Shown piece by piece: positions 35,645 through 45,283 of a stretch of DNA of 64,000 nt. A model generated the notes under the pieces. That model was given only the letters and a program-made list of their open reading frames with translations. It did no database searches and had not been told where the DNA came from. Every line of letters begins with the position of its first letter. Within the stretch, counting starts at the first letter, position 1. This DNA comes from Anabaena sp. WA102 (lineage in GTDB: Bacteria; Cyanobacteriota; Cyanobacteriia; Cyanobacteriales; Nostocaceae), in NCBI RefSeq assembly GCF_001277295.1, contig NZ_CP011456.1:2046001-2110000 (forward strand), read 5' to 3'. The translations under genes were made by a program, and so were the position numbers.

Positions 35645-36922
35645 ATGTTCAAACAAGTTACTTTAGAGAATTTTAGAACTCACAAATTAACAACCATAGA
35701 ATTATATCCAGTAACTTTGTTAATTGGTAATAACAATTCTGGTAAAACAAATTTTTTAGCAGGAATACAACATTTTTGTAATCTTGTCAGACGAGGAAAT
35801 TTTAACAATGAAATAGATCAAACTATAAATGCTAATAAAGATTTATATCCACATAAACACAGGCTTGCTAAAGATGAAGAACCGATGTCATTTTCCATTT
35901 TATGGAATAACATAATTGGAGGAATTAATTATAAAATAGAAACATATGAAATAGATCCATTTTCGGATGCTTTTGGCTGTAAGGAAACAATAATTATCAC
36001 ATTAGCCAACAATGAAACACCAAAGGAAGTTAATAGTGTTTATGATCAGTCTGGATTTATTCTAGAATTAAGGAAAAAAATACAATTAGACCAAGATTTA
36101 AACAGAATAGAAAAAAGACTATGCGAATTATTTTTCTTGGATTTTGATAATATATTTAGTTATCATTTTCAACCTACATTTCTCAAACAGAAAGATAATC
36201 AGGATATAGATCAAAAACATGACTTTGAAATAAGTGCAATCCCCGTATATTTGAGAGATAGATTAATCCCAATATATTTGAAAGAAACAGGAAGTAACTT
36301 TCAGTCACTTCTCCGTTATGTCAAAGAAAAAGAAGAACGTATATTTTCATCATTTATTGCCAAAATGAGAACTGTTGATACAAGTTTTATTGGAGTTCGT
36401 TATGATCCCAATCGTTCCAGTCTCATCTGGGAATTTGATTTAGGACGCAAGGGTATTATTGAAGAATTTATGCCAGATCTTGTATCAGATGGCTTTATGA
36501 AAATTGCTGTAATTAGTTTGCTGACATCATTAAAGAAACCACCTGCTCTAATCATGTTAGAAGAGATAGAAAATGGTATTAATCCAGGTAATATACAACA
36601 ACTAATGAATTGGATTTGGCAAGCAACATCACCTAGTCAAGATGGTTTTGCAAAAACACAATTTATTTTAACTTCTCACAGCCCCTCTGTTTTAAGAGAA
36701 TTTAATCAACATCCTGATCATGTTTATACAGTTCGTTTAGATAAACGTAGTCGTCAAAGTGATGTGAGAAACTTAAATACTGCACTTGATACCCTTGTGG
36801 GAATTGGAGCAATTAAAGATGATGAAGTAGAATATGAAACTGAGGAAAATACAGGTAAACAGTTAATAAAAATACCAAAATATCAGTTAGCAGAACTTTG
36901 GTACACAGGGACAATTGGGTAA
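35645..36922 (+). CDS. AAA ATPase (OLD/RecF-like) of a second two-gene system
   Basis: 425 residues. Starts MFKQVTLENFRTHKLTTIEL; Walker A GNNNSGKT (28-35); long variable centre; PALIMLEEIENGINPGNI as Walker B with signature region before it (LVSDGFMKIAVISLL), and TSHSPSVLREF as the switch His. GGGAGGT lies 5 bases before the ATG, a strong ribosome site. The gene is followed after 6 bases by its partner. Similar ATPases act with TOPRIM or DUF4435 partners in PARIS-type defence; the exact family is not known to me. Confidence 0.85.
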   Translation: MFKQVTLENFRTHKLTTIELYPVTLLIGNNNSGKTNFLAGIQHFCNLVRRGNFNNEIDQTINANKDLYPHKHRLAKDEEPMSFSILWNNIIGGINYKIETYEIDPFSDAFGCKETIIITLANNETPKEVNSVYDQSGFILELRKKIQLDQDLNRIEKRLCELFFLDFDNIFSYHFQPTFLKQKDNQDIDQKHDFEISAIPVYLRDRLIPIYLKETGSNFQSLLRYVKEKEERIFSSFIAKMRTVDTSFIGVRYDPNRSSLIWEFDLGRKGIIEEFMPDLVSDGFMKIAVISLLTSLKKPPALIMLEEIENGINPGNIQQLMNWIWQATSPSQDGFAKTQFILTSHSPSVLREFNQHPDHVYTVRLDKRSRQSDVRNLNTALDTLVGIGAIKDDEVEYETEENTGKQLIKIPKYQLAELWYTGTIG

Positions 36923-36928
36923 AATATC

Positions 36929-37678
36929 ATGAATACTATTAATGTGGGAATTGTTGGAGACGGGTTAACTGACTATAAAGTGTTTGGAAAAATTGTTGAA
37001 TGTATTTTATTAGAAGAAATATCAGAAAATGTCAAATTTGATATTATTCCACTGATTAGAAAAAACATTTTTGATCATGTTCAAAAATACAAAAATGCCT
37101 GTCGCAAAAATCCTGAAGGGTATTACTTACCCAATAAAATAGCAGTAGAACTAAGAGATAGTATATGTGGTACAATTATCCAAGCTTTTGAGGAGTTTAA
37201 AGATAATGTAGATATTTCCTATAGTGATATTCTTTTAATAACTACTGATACGGAACATATTCTTAAAGATAAAAATCAATATTTTGATACTTGGGCAATT
37301 AGTTTATCGCATATTTTGAGAGAAGCAATTGAAAAATTTTATGCTTTTCAAGCTAGAAATGAATATCCTAGAAAATATTTACCCATAATCATGCCTTTAA
37401 CAACATTTCCCTCAATAGAAGTTCTTGTTGCTGCTGCGAGAGGAGAATTAAATAAAAATTATGGTAAAAATCCCCGCGAGTGGAAAGTTTTATTGTACAA
37501 AACCGAATATCCTCAAGATGAAGAAATCGAAAAACAGGCTTTAGATTATATCACACCTGAAAGTATAGACTATATTTTCAATGATTTACCTGAAGCAAGA
37601 TTTTTTATTCAAACATTATCTTTGGGATTAAAACGTTGTTTTTTAAATAGTAAATCTAATTGTGAAAAATACATCTGA
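36929..37678 (+). CDS. TOPRIM/DUF4276-like partner of the ATPase
   Basis: 249 residues. Opens NVGIVGDGLTDYKVFGKIVE, like the VEGxTD-type first strand of TOPRIM proteins with D for E, then ILLITTDTEHILKD where acidic residues (D-x-E) might be the second site, and FPSIEVLVAAARGELN. The remainder is helical (PREWKVLLYKTEYPQDEE) and ends in a Cys/Lys-rich tail. Only 6 bases separate it from the ATPase, so they are one operon. Likely an effector nuclease of the DUF4276 type; inferred. Confidence 0.6.
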   Translation: MNTINVGIVGDGLTDYKVFGKIVECILLEEISENVKFDIIPLIRKNIFDHVQKYKNACRKNPEGYYLPNKIAVELRDSICGTIIQAFEEFKDNVDISYSDILLITTDTEHILKDKNQYFDTWAISLSHILREAIEKFYAFQARNEYPRKYLPIIMPLTTFPSIEVLVAAARGELNKNYGKNPREWKVLLYKTEYPQDEEIEKQALDYITPESIDYIFNDLPEARFFIQTLSLGLKRCFLNSKSNCEKYI

Positions 37679-37729
37679 TTGAGAGTTCTATTTTAGTAAT
37701 TTAGTAATTTATTAATTTAGTAAATTCTT

Positions 37730-37837
37730 CAGTCATCTTAAAAGGGCTATTTCTAATATACCCTTACAGGGTTGCAATTTCTGACATCACCTTTTGAACC
37801 ATCACAGAAAATTCTCATTAAACTACCATCTAATCAT
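37730..37837 (+). pseudogene. Duplicated 5' end of the giant membrane gene, start codon lost
   Basis: 108 bases are 94% identical (6 mismatches, no gaps) to 38523-38630, which covers the leader and the first 19 codons of the membrane protein gene at 38574. In this copy the ATG has become CTG, and the frame then diverges. It lies just before a Uma2 gene, as if Uma2 had been inserted with a duplication of the site. Confidence 0.8.
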
Positions 37838-37958
37838 ATCTCGTTTATACTGTATGTGGTATTTACATCACAGATAAAAAAGATCTAAAATAAATGTAGA
37901 ATATTTAATAGATTCCCTAGTTTCACCCCTATTAATTAAAATTCCCATAGAGGCGACA

Positions 37959-38516
37959 ATGGTTTTACAATTACTCAGACACCAATTTACAGTTAAGCAA
38001 TTTCACCAAATGGCTGAATCTGGTATTTTGTCAGAAAATGAAAGATTAGAATTAATTCGCGGAGAAATGATTGATATGTCCCCTATTGGTACAAGACACT
38101 CAGGTTGTGTTTTATTTTTAAGTAACTTACTAGCGTTGCTATTAGGAGGTCTGGCCTTAATTAATGTCCAAAACCCAGTAGAATTAGATGAAACTTCTGA
38201 ACCTCAACCAGATATAGCATTATTAAAACCCCGTGCAGATTTTTATAGAACTGCACACCCCCAACCAGAAGATATATTTTTGTTAATAGAAGTTGCCGAC
38301 ACAACGATAAAATATGACAGAGAAGTAAAAATTCCTTTATATGCAGAAGCAAATATTCCTGAAGTTTGGTTAATAGATGTTAATCAGGAAGTTATAGAAG
38401 TATATCGAAATCCTCTCCAGGGAGTTTATCAAGATATACAGAAGTTAGTAAAAAATCAGACTTTATCAATTTTAGCTTTTCCTGATGTCAGTATTAATGT
38501 GACTGAAATATTTTAA
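37959..38516 (+). CDS. Uma2 family (DUF820) endonuclease-like protein
   Basis: 185 residues. Uma2 pattern: FTVKQFHQMAESGILSENER, LELIRGEMIDMSPIGTRHSG, VELDETSEPQPDIALLKP, FLLIEVADTTIKYDREVKI and PLYAEANIPEVWLIDVNQ. The fold is PD-(D/E)XK-like (D in QPDI, E in LIEV, then K); function unknown, commonly multicopy in cyanobacteria. Flanked by the 108-bp direct repeat, so it may be an insertion. Confidence 0.88.
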   Translation: MVLQLLRHQFTVKQFHQMAESGILSENERLELIRGEMIDMSPIGTRHSGCVLFLSNLLALLLGGLALINVQNPVELDETSEPQPDIALLKPRADFYRTAHPQPEDIFLLIEVADTTIKYDREVKIPLYAEANIPEVWLIDVNQEVIEVYRNPLQGVYQDIQKLVKNQTLSILAFPDVSINVTEIF

Positions 38517-38573
38517 ATTATCCAGTCATCTTAAAAGGGCTATTTCTAATATACACTTACAGGGTTGCAGATT

Positions 38574-41500
38574 ATGACATCACCTTTTGAACCATCCCAG
38601 AAAATTCCCATTAAACTACCATCTAATCATCCTGACTTATTATTAGGATTAGATGACTTACTAGAACTCGGTTTAATATCTGATGATCAAGTTAAACAAA
38701 TAGCCCGTCAATATCTCACTTGCACTGTAGTCTTTACACCTCAGACTGCATCAGAACCAGAGGAAATTTTCACCCCTAGCACACCCCCACGAAAACCATT
38801 AATTGCAACTTTACCACCCATCACAAAACCACCTACGAAACCCAGTTTTGTTAATTCGATGCTGCAATCTTTTGGTGAAGAATTAAGTGTACGGTGGTTG
38901 CTGTTTTTGGGTATATTTTTAGTAGTGCTTTCCTCCGGTGTTCTCGCTGCAAGTCAATGGGAAAGATTCCCCGCAGTTGGACAGTATGGAGTTTTATTTG
39001 CCTATACTTTGAGTTTTTGTGGATTTACATTTTGGGCGGGTAAACAAAGCAATTTAAGGTTAACTGCACAGACATTATTAATAGTCACATTGTTATTAGT
39101 TCCTATCAACTTTTGGGCAATGGATAGCTTTAGTTTGTGGCAAAATCCATTAAACTTAGTTGTGATGGGAATTGCGTCGCTAACCCTGACATTTATTACT
39201 AATCAACTTTGTCAAAACCGCAATATTATTAATAATTTTCCCAGTGGTAAATTACCTTTAATCAATATTATCGGGTTGAGTTATTTACATTGGGGTTGGA
39301 AGTTATCAAATTTTCCCCTAATTGCTGTTTATTTAGCAATGATAGGAACAACTACTATTACTGTTTACAATCAATTAACCCAACCGCAAGAAAATACAAA
39401 TATAGAAACTCCACAATGGGGAATTAGTTTATATTTTACTTTTCTGATTTACGCTTTATTAACTTTACTGACAAGGGCTATTTTTATAGCTGGAGTTAAT
39501 ATTACTCAATTAGGTTTAGCAATTGGGATTTGCGGTGGTTTAGTAATTTGGTTATCAGAAAAAAATTCTTCTACAAATCCTTCTATCCTTTGGGAAGAAT
39601 TAGGAAGAAGTTTACTTTTATTAGGTTGGTTAGTTTCAGTCATAACAGAACCAGCCCAAGCTATAATAGTCAGCATTTTAAGTTTGTGGGTTTTTAGTCG
39701 TCGGTTACAAAAATATAATTTACAAAAAGATTTTTTAGCTATTTTCTTAATTGGTTTACAGACAATTTGGCTAGGTTGGAGATTAATTCCTAATGAACTA
39801 AAAACATTACTAATTAGCACCGCTACCCATTTAACTAATTCTCAAAATCACCCTTGGGTATTATTGAGTATTGCTTTATTTCCTTACGTCATTTTGATGT
39901 TATGGCTAACAGATAAATTACATAATCAAGAAAATCAAGACTTGGCAGATTTTGGAGAACAGCTAACTCTAGGTTTGGGAATTTGTTTAACAATAATTAG
40001 TTTGGTAAATCCAATATTAAGAACAATCAATTTTTTATTATCTACTATTACTCTAGCCACATTTATCCAACGTCGTGCAGCTTTTTCTCCTCCCTTGATA
40101 TACTTAACTCATGGTATGGGAGTATTGACGCTAATTTCTAGCATTAATTGGTTTTTACCAAGTTTAAATCAAGAAATTTGGGCTGGTATCTTATTAGCTA
40201 TCATGATAGCTGAATGGGGATTTAGTCTTGGTGAAGGCATAACGCGACGGAGTGCATGGTATATTGGTTTAGTATTAGCTGCAATCAGTTTTTCTCTATT
40301 ATGGGTAAATGCTGAAAGTTATTGGCATGGTAATTGGCAAAATCAAAACTCTTTAGGCGTAATTTGGTTAATTACACCTTTAGCATTAACAGGTTTAGCT
40401 ATTCGTAATACTGAACCAAATCGCACCACTAACAGGTTTTTAAGTGTCTTCGCTGTAGGGATTTCTCAATTATTAACTTTACCATTACCAGGAATAAGAT
40501 TAATCGGTTTGGGTGTGGGTATAGCGGTAATGTTAGTCCATACTCGCTATTCAAGAAACCAAATATATGCAGGAATAATTATTGGTTTTGGATTAAGTTT
40601 CCTGACTGCATTATTAGGTGAAGGTGTATTTGGTTTAATCCAATTAAAAATATCAGGTTGGTTTGTCGTTACTGCATTAACAATACTGAGTTTATGGCTA
40701 TGGCGTGGTGTACTTTTACGCAAAGGTACAGAATTGGCAATAATTTATGCAGCCGCAAGTGATAAATGGGCGATCGCATTATGTACAATAGAATTATCAG
40801 CTCTGACTTTGCATTCCAGTTTAATTTATCAAAGCATTATCAAAACAGAATATATCTATGTTATTACCACAGCGATAATTTTAGCATCAATCATCTATCG
40901 CAGTTGGGGACAATCGAAAGAATCGGCATTTTATGGTATTGGTTGGTGTTTAGAATTATTAACAGCCGAAATATTAGGATTTGGCGAACATTCAATCATT
41001 AGAATCGCCATAGCAAACATCATTCTCGGTTTAACAACTCAGCTATTTGGTGAATGGTGGCGACGCAAACATCAATTACAAACATTACCTAATAGTTTTC
41101 ATATTCTCCCCCTTATTTATGGTGCATTTAGCGTCATTTTGCGATTAAATACCTTTGCCAATTTTACAGGTTTTTGTTCCCTGGGTGTAGCCTTAATTCT
41201 CATTGGAGTAGGAAGACGCAGGGAAGCATTTAAACCCCTCCTTTATTTTGGTATTATCGGCCTATCAATTTCCGCCTACGAACTCCTATTTTATCAAATG
41301 TCCCTATCTAAAGGAGAGGCTTTAGGTGATGGTTTAATTGCCATGTCAGCCCTTGGTACTAGCATCATGTATGCTTACCGTATCCTCACACCCTGGCTGA
41401 TTAGTTATCTGGGTTTCAATTCTCAAGAATTAAAAAATATTGCCCATCTTCATTGGGTTTGGAGTAGTATTTTATTCCTTTTTGCTATGACTTTACCTAT

Positions 41501-42407
41501 CCAAATTAACTCGTCTATCGTATTAGGAACAGGATTATTTTTAGTTCGCTATGCGATTTGGCAAGGAAAAGAAAATTCCCAAGAAACAAATCAAGAAATC
41601 TGGGTTTATTTAGGTTTAATAGAAGTAGGAATTATTGGTATTTATTTACAAAATTTACCAATAGGGAGATTAATATTTGAGCAATTACTACCTTGGAATG
41701 GAGCGATATCCTGCCTATTTGCCTACTTCCTATATATTCTACCTTGGCAAAGATTAGGTTGGTCAAAAACGCCTTGGCAACGCACAGCATACATTCTCCC
41801 ATTAATTATTGTAGGAACAACGGGACTAACAACCTATCCTATTACTTTAATTATCGTTGCTGCTTACTACATCTTTTTAGCTAACGCTGCCACACAAATC
41901 CGGTTTACATATATCAGTTTAATATTAATTGATTGGGCATTATTTACTTGGTTTAATGATTTAAACTTCAGAGATTCTCTTTGGTACGTTATACCAATTG
42001 GTTTATCTTTACTATATATTGCCCAAATAGATGAACAACTAAAATTATCAACAACCAAACCTCTCCGTCACAGTTTGCGAATGTTAGGAAGTGGTTTAAT
42101 TTGCGGTTGGACAATTTTGTTTTATCAAAATCTGCCTTTTATCCCTGGTGTTTTTAGTCTGATTACTATTTTCGCTGGCTTAGGTTTAAAAGTCCGCGCT
42201 TTTCTTTATGTTGGTACAGGTACTTTTTTAATTACTAGCATTTACCAATTAGTAATTTTCAGTCTGAGTTATTCTTTCTTAAAATGGATTGTTGGTTTAT
42301 TAGTTGGTATTTTGTTAATTTACATTGCTGCTAACTTTGAAACCCGACGCACTCAAATCACTGCCCTACTTCGCAATATTAGTGATGAATTTGCCAATTG
42401 GGATTGA
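38574..42407 (+). CDS. Giant polytopic membrane protein of unknown function
   Basis: 1277 residues from the ATG at 38574 (MTSPFEPSQKIPIKLPSNHP); an in-frame TTG at 38565 was not used. N-terminal LGLDDLLELGLISDDQVKQI (about 25-45) resembles the start of DUF2157-like proteins; a Pro-rich linker follows (60-90); from about residue 100 on, roughly 30 hydrophobic segments continue to the end. No catalytic motif seen. Perhaps a cyanobacteria-specific membrane protein. Its 5' end is duplicated upstream of Uma2. Confidence 0.7.
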   Translation: MTSPFEPSQKIPIKLPSNHPDLLLGLDDLLELGLISDDQVKQIARQYLTCTVVFTPQTASEPEEIFTPSTPPRKPLIATLPPITKPPTKPSFVNSMLQSFGEELSVRWLLFLGIFLVVLSSGVLAASQWERFPAVGQYGVLFAYTLSFCGFTFWAGKQSNLRLTAQTLLIVTLLLVPINFWAMDSFSLWQNPLNLVVMGIASLTLTFITNQLCQNRNIINNFPSGKLPLINIIGLSYLHWGWKLSNFPLIAVYLAMIGTTTITVYNQLTQPQENTNIETPQWGISLYFTFLIYALLTLLTRAIFIAGVNITQLGLAIGICGGLVIWLSEKNSSTNPSILWEELGRSLLLLGWLVSVITEPAQAIIVSILSLWVFSRRLQKYNLQKDFLAIFLIGLQTIWLGWRLIPNELKTLLISTATHLTNSQNHPWVLLSIALFPYVILMLWLTDKLHNQENQDLADFGEQLTLGLGICLTIISLVNPILRTINFLLSTITLATFIQRRAAFSPPLIYLTHGMGVLTLISSINWFLPSLNQEIWAGILLAIMIAEWGFSLGEGITRRSAWYIGLVLAAISFSLLWVNAESYWHGNWQNQNSLGVIWLITPLALTGLAIRNTEPNRTTNRFLSVFAVGISQLLTLPLPGIRLIGLGVGIAVMLVHTRYSRNQIYAGIIIGFGLSFLTALLGEGVFGLIQLKISGWFVVTALTILSLWLWRGVLLRKGTELAIIYAAASDKWAIALCTIELSALTLHSSLIYQSIIKTEYIYVITTAIILASIIYRSWGQSKESAFYGIGWCLELLTAEILGFGEHSIIRIAIANIILGLTTQLFGEWWRRKHQLQTLPNSFHILPLIYGAFSVILRLNTFANFTGFCSLGVALILIGVGRRREAFKPLLYFGIIGLSISAYELLFYQMSLSKGEALGDGLIAMSALGTSIMYAYRILTPWLISYLGFNSQELKNIAHLHWVWSSILFLFAMTLPIQINSSIVLGTGLFLVRYAIWQGKENSQETNQEIWVYLGLIEVGIIGIYLQNLPIGRLIFEQLLPWNGAISCLFAYFLYILPWQRLGWSKTPWQRTAYILPLIIVGTTGLTTYPITLIIVAAYYIFLANAATQIRFTYISLILIDWALFTWFNDLNFRDSLWYVIPIGLSLLYIAQIDEQLKLSTTKPLRHSLRMLGSGLICGWTILFYQNLPFIPGVFSLITIFAGLGLKVRAFLYVGTGTFLITSIYQLVIFSLSYSFLKWIVGLLVGILLIYIAANFETRRTQITALLRNISDEFANWD

Positions 42408-42427
42408 TTAGACATCTGGTGAAAAAA

Positions 42428-42455
42428 GTAGAGACGTTCCATGAAACATCTCTAC
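42428..42455. repeat. TGTAGAGACG palindrome, copy 2
   Basis: GTAGAGACGTTCCA then TGAAACATCTCTAC (28 bases, imperfect), followed by a CGCACATTTAAT tail shared with the 56888 copy. Confidence 0.8.
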
Positions 42456-42477
42456 AACAATTTTAGAAAACGCACAT

Positions 42478-43290
42478 TTAATCAATTGGATCAATACCCA
42501 GTGCGCGTAATTGTTCTGCCAATCTTTCAGCCCGTTGGCGTTCCTGTTCAGCCCGTTGACTTTCTTGTTCAGCCCGTTGACTTTCTTGTTCAGCCCGTTG
42601 GCGTTCCTGTTCAGTCCGTTGCTGTTCTTGTTCTACCTTTTCGACTGCCCAGGGTAACAAATTACCTGCTTGATCCCACCATCTTAGCCAGTAACCTATA
42701 CGCCCCTCTTTTTCTCCTTCCCACAATCCCAAAAATAATCCCATATCTGTAATCCAGTAGCGATTATTCTCGTCTATTGGCTGTAATTTATACTGTCCTG
42801 ACTCAATTTGATGAACTTCCAATTCAGCCGTCAGGGGGTCAAAAATTACATAGGTAGGGACTTGGAGAATTTGTTCATAAAAAAACCATTTTCCGGGGGG
42901 GAAGGCGCGTCTAGCTGAGTATTCTTTCCCGTCTGTATCTGAGCAAAATTCCATGACAACGCGGGGAATTTCTCCTTCCAGATGAGGTGTATAACTGCGT
43001 CTATCTGTTGTCCCAGACAAGGGTAAAACTGTCTGCACAAAAAACCAATCTGGGGCTTTAACAACAAGTTTGTCATTCATTGTGGCACATATGCCCAAAT
43101 TGGCAGCTATCAGCATGGTGGATTGAATATATCCACTTAGTTCCAGACTTTCTCGTAATGCCCCAGCAATTAATGGTTGTGCAGTGTTTTCCACAGGTTC
43201 TTCTTCTAGGATAAAATCTTCGGGTAATGCTTCCCAAGAGATTGCTATTGTTGATAGTTGTGGAGCAGTTGAGATTGGAGTAGCCACCAT
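42478..43290 (-). CDS. Uma2-like protein with coiled-coil tail
   Basis: 270 residues. Uma2-like N-terminal 210 residues: LGICATMNDKLVVKAPDWFF, GEIPRVVMEFCSDTDGKEYS, YVIFDPLTAELEVHQI and ITDMGLFLGLWEGEKEG. C-terminal EQEQQRTEQERQRAEQES-type helix (about 220-262) is an uninterrupted heptad coiled coil made from five 21-base repeats (42528-42632). Many Uma2 proteins in cyanobacteria have such tails; they may oligomerise. The function is unknown. Confidence 0.85.
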   Translation of the reverse strand: MVATPISTAPQLSTIAISWEALPEDFILEEEPVENTAQPLIAGALRESLELSGYIQSTMLIAANLGICATMNDKLVVKAPDWFFVQTVLPLSGTTDRRSYTPHLEGEIPRVVMEFCSDTDGKEYSARRAFPPGKWFFYEQILQVPTYVIFDPLTAELEVHQIESGQYKLQPIDENNRYWITDMGLFLGLWEGEKEGRIGYWLRWWDQAGNLLPWAVEKVEQEQQRTEQERQRAEQESQRAEQESQRAEQERQRAERLAEQLRALGIDPID

Positions 43291-43509
43291 AACTCTAACT
43301 CCCTGTTGTGAGGATTTTTTCTAATTTATTATCGTCCCATTATAACTGAATCTTTAGATTCTTAATTTAACTGTTTGTGGAGTTGCTGAATTGGAGGATA
43401 AACTTGAAAAATCAGCAATTTCAAACTTTGTGTCTGCCCTGCGGGATCTCTAAGAGAGATAGGACAAAACATACAGCACTTCCCTATTATCCAATGCCAA
43501 AAATTAGTA

Positions 43510-44601
43510 TTAATCAGGTTGAGTAGAGGTCGAAAAACTTTCCTGAAAACTTAACTCCTCATATACAGCCAATGTTTCTTGGTGTACACGGGCAACATTT
43601 AACCATTCTAGATTTTCCTGCGATCGCTGTTTCCATTCCTGAAGTATATTTGCATCACTCAATAATTTTATTAATGCCTTAGCCAACTGATGACTATCCT
43701 GCGCCGGCACTAATATCCCCGCTTTACCATTATCCAAGGCCTCTGGAATACCATCTACCTCAGTGGCCACAATCGCCAACCCTGCTTCCCTCGCTTCTGA
43801 AAGCACCAAGGGACAGGGATCACGGTGGGAAGCCAAGACAAAAATATCACAGGCTAGTAAATAACGTTGGGGTTCAGGCTGAAACCCTTCAAAGTGAATC
43901 CGATGACTAACAGCCGTTGCTTGGGCTTGAGACTCAAATATTTGTTTATCTGGACCATTTCCCACCAAATATAAATGTACTTCGGGAAAATCCTGAGCAA
44001 TTTCTTCAAAAGCCGCAATTAATTCAGTGATGCCCTTTCTTTTATACATTCCTGCTACGGTGGCTATCGCTGGACTTTGTAAACTTAAAGGTTGATAATC
44101 GGATATTTTCCGAGTCCGAGGACTACCCAATGTCCCATTACAAATTACCCGTAATTTTTGTTTGGGGATTCCCCGTTGTACCATCGAATTTTTGACAGCC
44201 TTACTAACAGCAATTACTCGGTCTGCTAAACCCATCAATAGGCTACTAGGTTGAAATTCATTATGGACAGTAGCCACTAAAATATATCTATTTTCCCATC
44301 TCAAAGCCCGCGCTAATACCACACCAGTCATCATGTGAGCATGAACTATATCTGGTTGAAATTCTTGCACAATTTTCCGATAAGCGATCGCCGCCTTCAT
44401 CATTGTTATTGGCTGACGACTTTGGTTAATTTCGTAATGTTTAACACCAAATTGATTTAATAATTTTTCGTATCCCCCTCCCGCTGAAATTACCGCCACA
44501 TCATCGCCAGATTGGGACTGTAAACAAGCTAAATCCACAGCTACATTGACAATACCATTACCGATTTCCTGGACATGATTTAATATATGTATGATTCGCA
44601 T
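43510..44601 (-). CDS. Glycosyltransferase family 4 (GT4)
   Basis: 363 residues from the ATG at 44601 (MRIIHILNHVQEIGNGIVNV); the frame continues 7 codons upstream. GT-B fold marks: VHAHMMTGVVLARAL, AVSKAVKNSMVQRGI, IATVAGMYKRKGITELIAAF (nucleotide-sugar site) and the E-x7-E-like EAREAGLAIVATEVDGIPE. It adds sugars to cell-surface polysaccharide or glycolipid; acceptor unknown. No other glycan gene is adjacent, though a sugar nucleotidyltransferase is 4 kb away. Confidence 0.9.
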   Translation of the reverse strand: MRIIHILNHVQEIGNGIVNVAVDLACLQSQSGDDVAVISAGGGYEKLLNQFGVKHYEINQSRQPITMMKAAIAYRKIVQEFQPDIVHAHMMTGVVLARALRWENRYILVATVHNEFQPSSLLMGLADRVIAVSKAVKNSMVQRGIPKQKLRVICNGTLGSPRTRKISDYQPLSLQSPAIATVAGMYKRKGITELIAAFEEIAQDFPEVHLYLVGNGPDKQIFESQAQATAVSHRIHFEGFQPEPQRYLLACDIFVLASHRDPCPLVLSEAREAGLAIVATEVDGIPEALDNGKAGILVPAQDSHQLAKALIKLLSDANILQEWKQRSQENLEWLNVARVHQETLAVYEELSFQESFSTSTQPD

Positions 44602-44669
44602 AAAGTTAAAAATGTGTATCAAAACTTAAATACATTTCAGCAAAGAAAGATTAATCATCTAATTCAAAG

Positions 44670-44848
44670 GGAACAGGGAACGGGCAACAGGGAACAGGAA
44701 AAACTCATGTTTAAAAACATGAGATTGAAATAATGACACTGTTTTTTTCGTGCTACGCATCTTTTAAAAACATCCTTTTTTTGACTGAGCTTTAAACTGG
44801 TGCAAATGAGTGTTTCTTATTTGCTCCCTGTTCCCTGTTCCCTTCTTT
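44670..44848. repeat. Heptamer repeats in a long spacer
   Basis: Two clusters: 44670-44700 (GGGAACAG/GGGCAACA) and 44822-44843 (CTCCCTGTT, CCCTGTT). The interval has AT-rich sequence; the imperfect inverted pair AGCATTCAG...TATCAG (45148-45171) and CTGATAGCTGAATGCT (45251-45266) closes the spacer near pdxH. Confidence 0.6.
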
Positions 44849-44850
44849 TG

Positions 44851-44955
44851 TAAGTGAATGGAAAAAAAACTACATATGTAAGGAAAAGTCAAGTTGCCCA
44901 AAATCTCTTTTCTGTTCCCTTGCCATAACAACAATTTTTAACGCCAACCTACTTA
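44851..44955 (-). mobile_element. MITE-like element, diverged copy C
   Basis: On the minus strand, begins TAAGTAGGTTGGCG and ends TTCACTTA; the interior GAGATTTTGGGC and ATTGTTGTTATGGCAAGG align with copies A (29233) and B (61122), but heptamer repeats replace part of it. Confidence 0.65.
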
Positions 44956-45283
44956 ATGACCTGATAACTACTATATCTATGTCGGTCTTTCTGATAAGTC
45001 ATGCTTAATATATACAGATCCAGTATAATCTAACTGTACATTAAGAAACATATATCAAAGATAATTTGGGGTAGTTAACTTATACTGAATTATTAATTAA
45101 TAATCATCGGTTTTTACTCTGATCAGGATCTTCCTATTAATTATCATTTAAGCATTCAGTATTCAGCTATCAGTTTTCAATACGGAAATACAGAATGTTA
45201 AATGTGTATAACTTTCAGGAAATAACTACTTCCTCATCTCCACTATTACTGCTGATAGCTGAATGCTGACATCAAATATTAAA

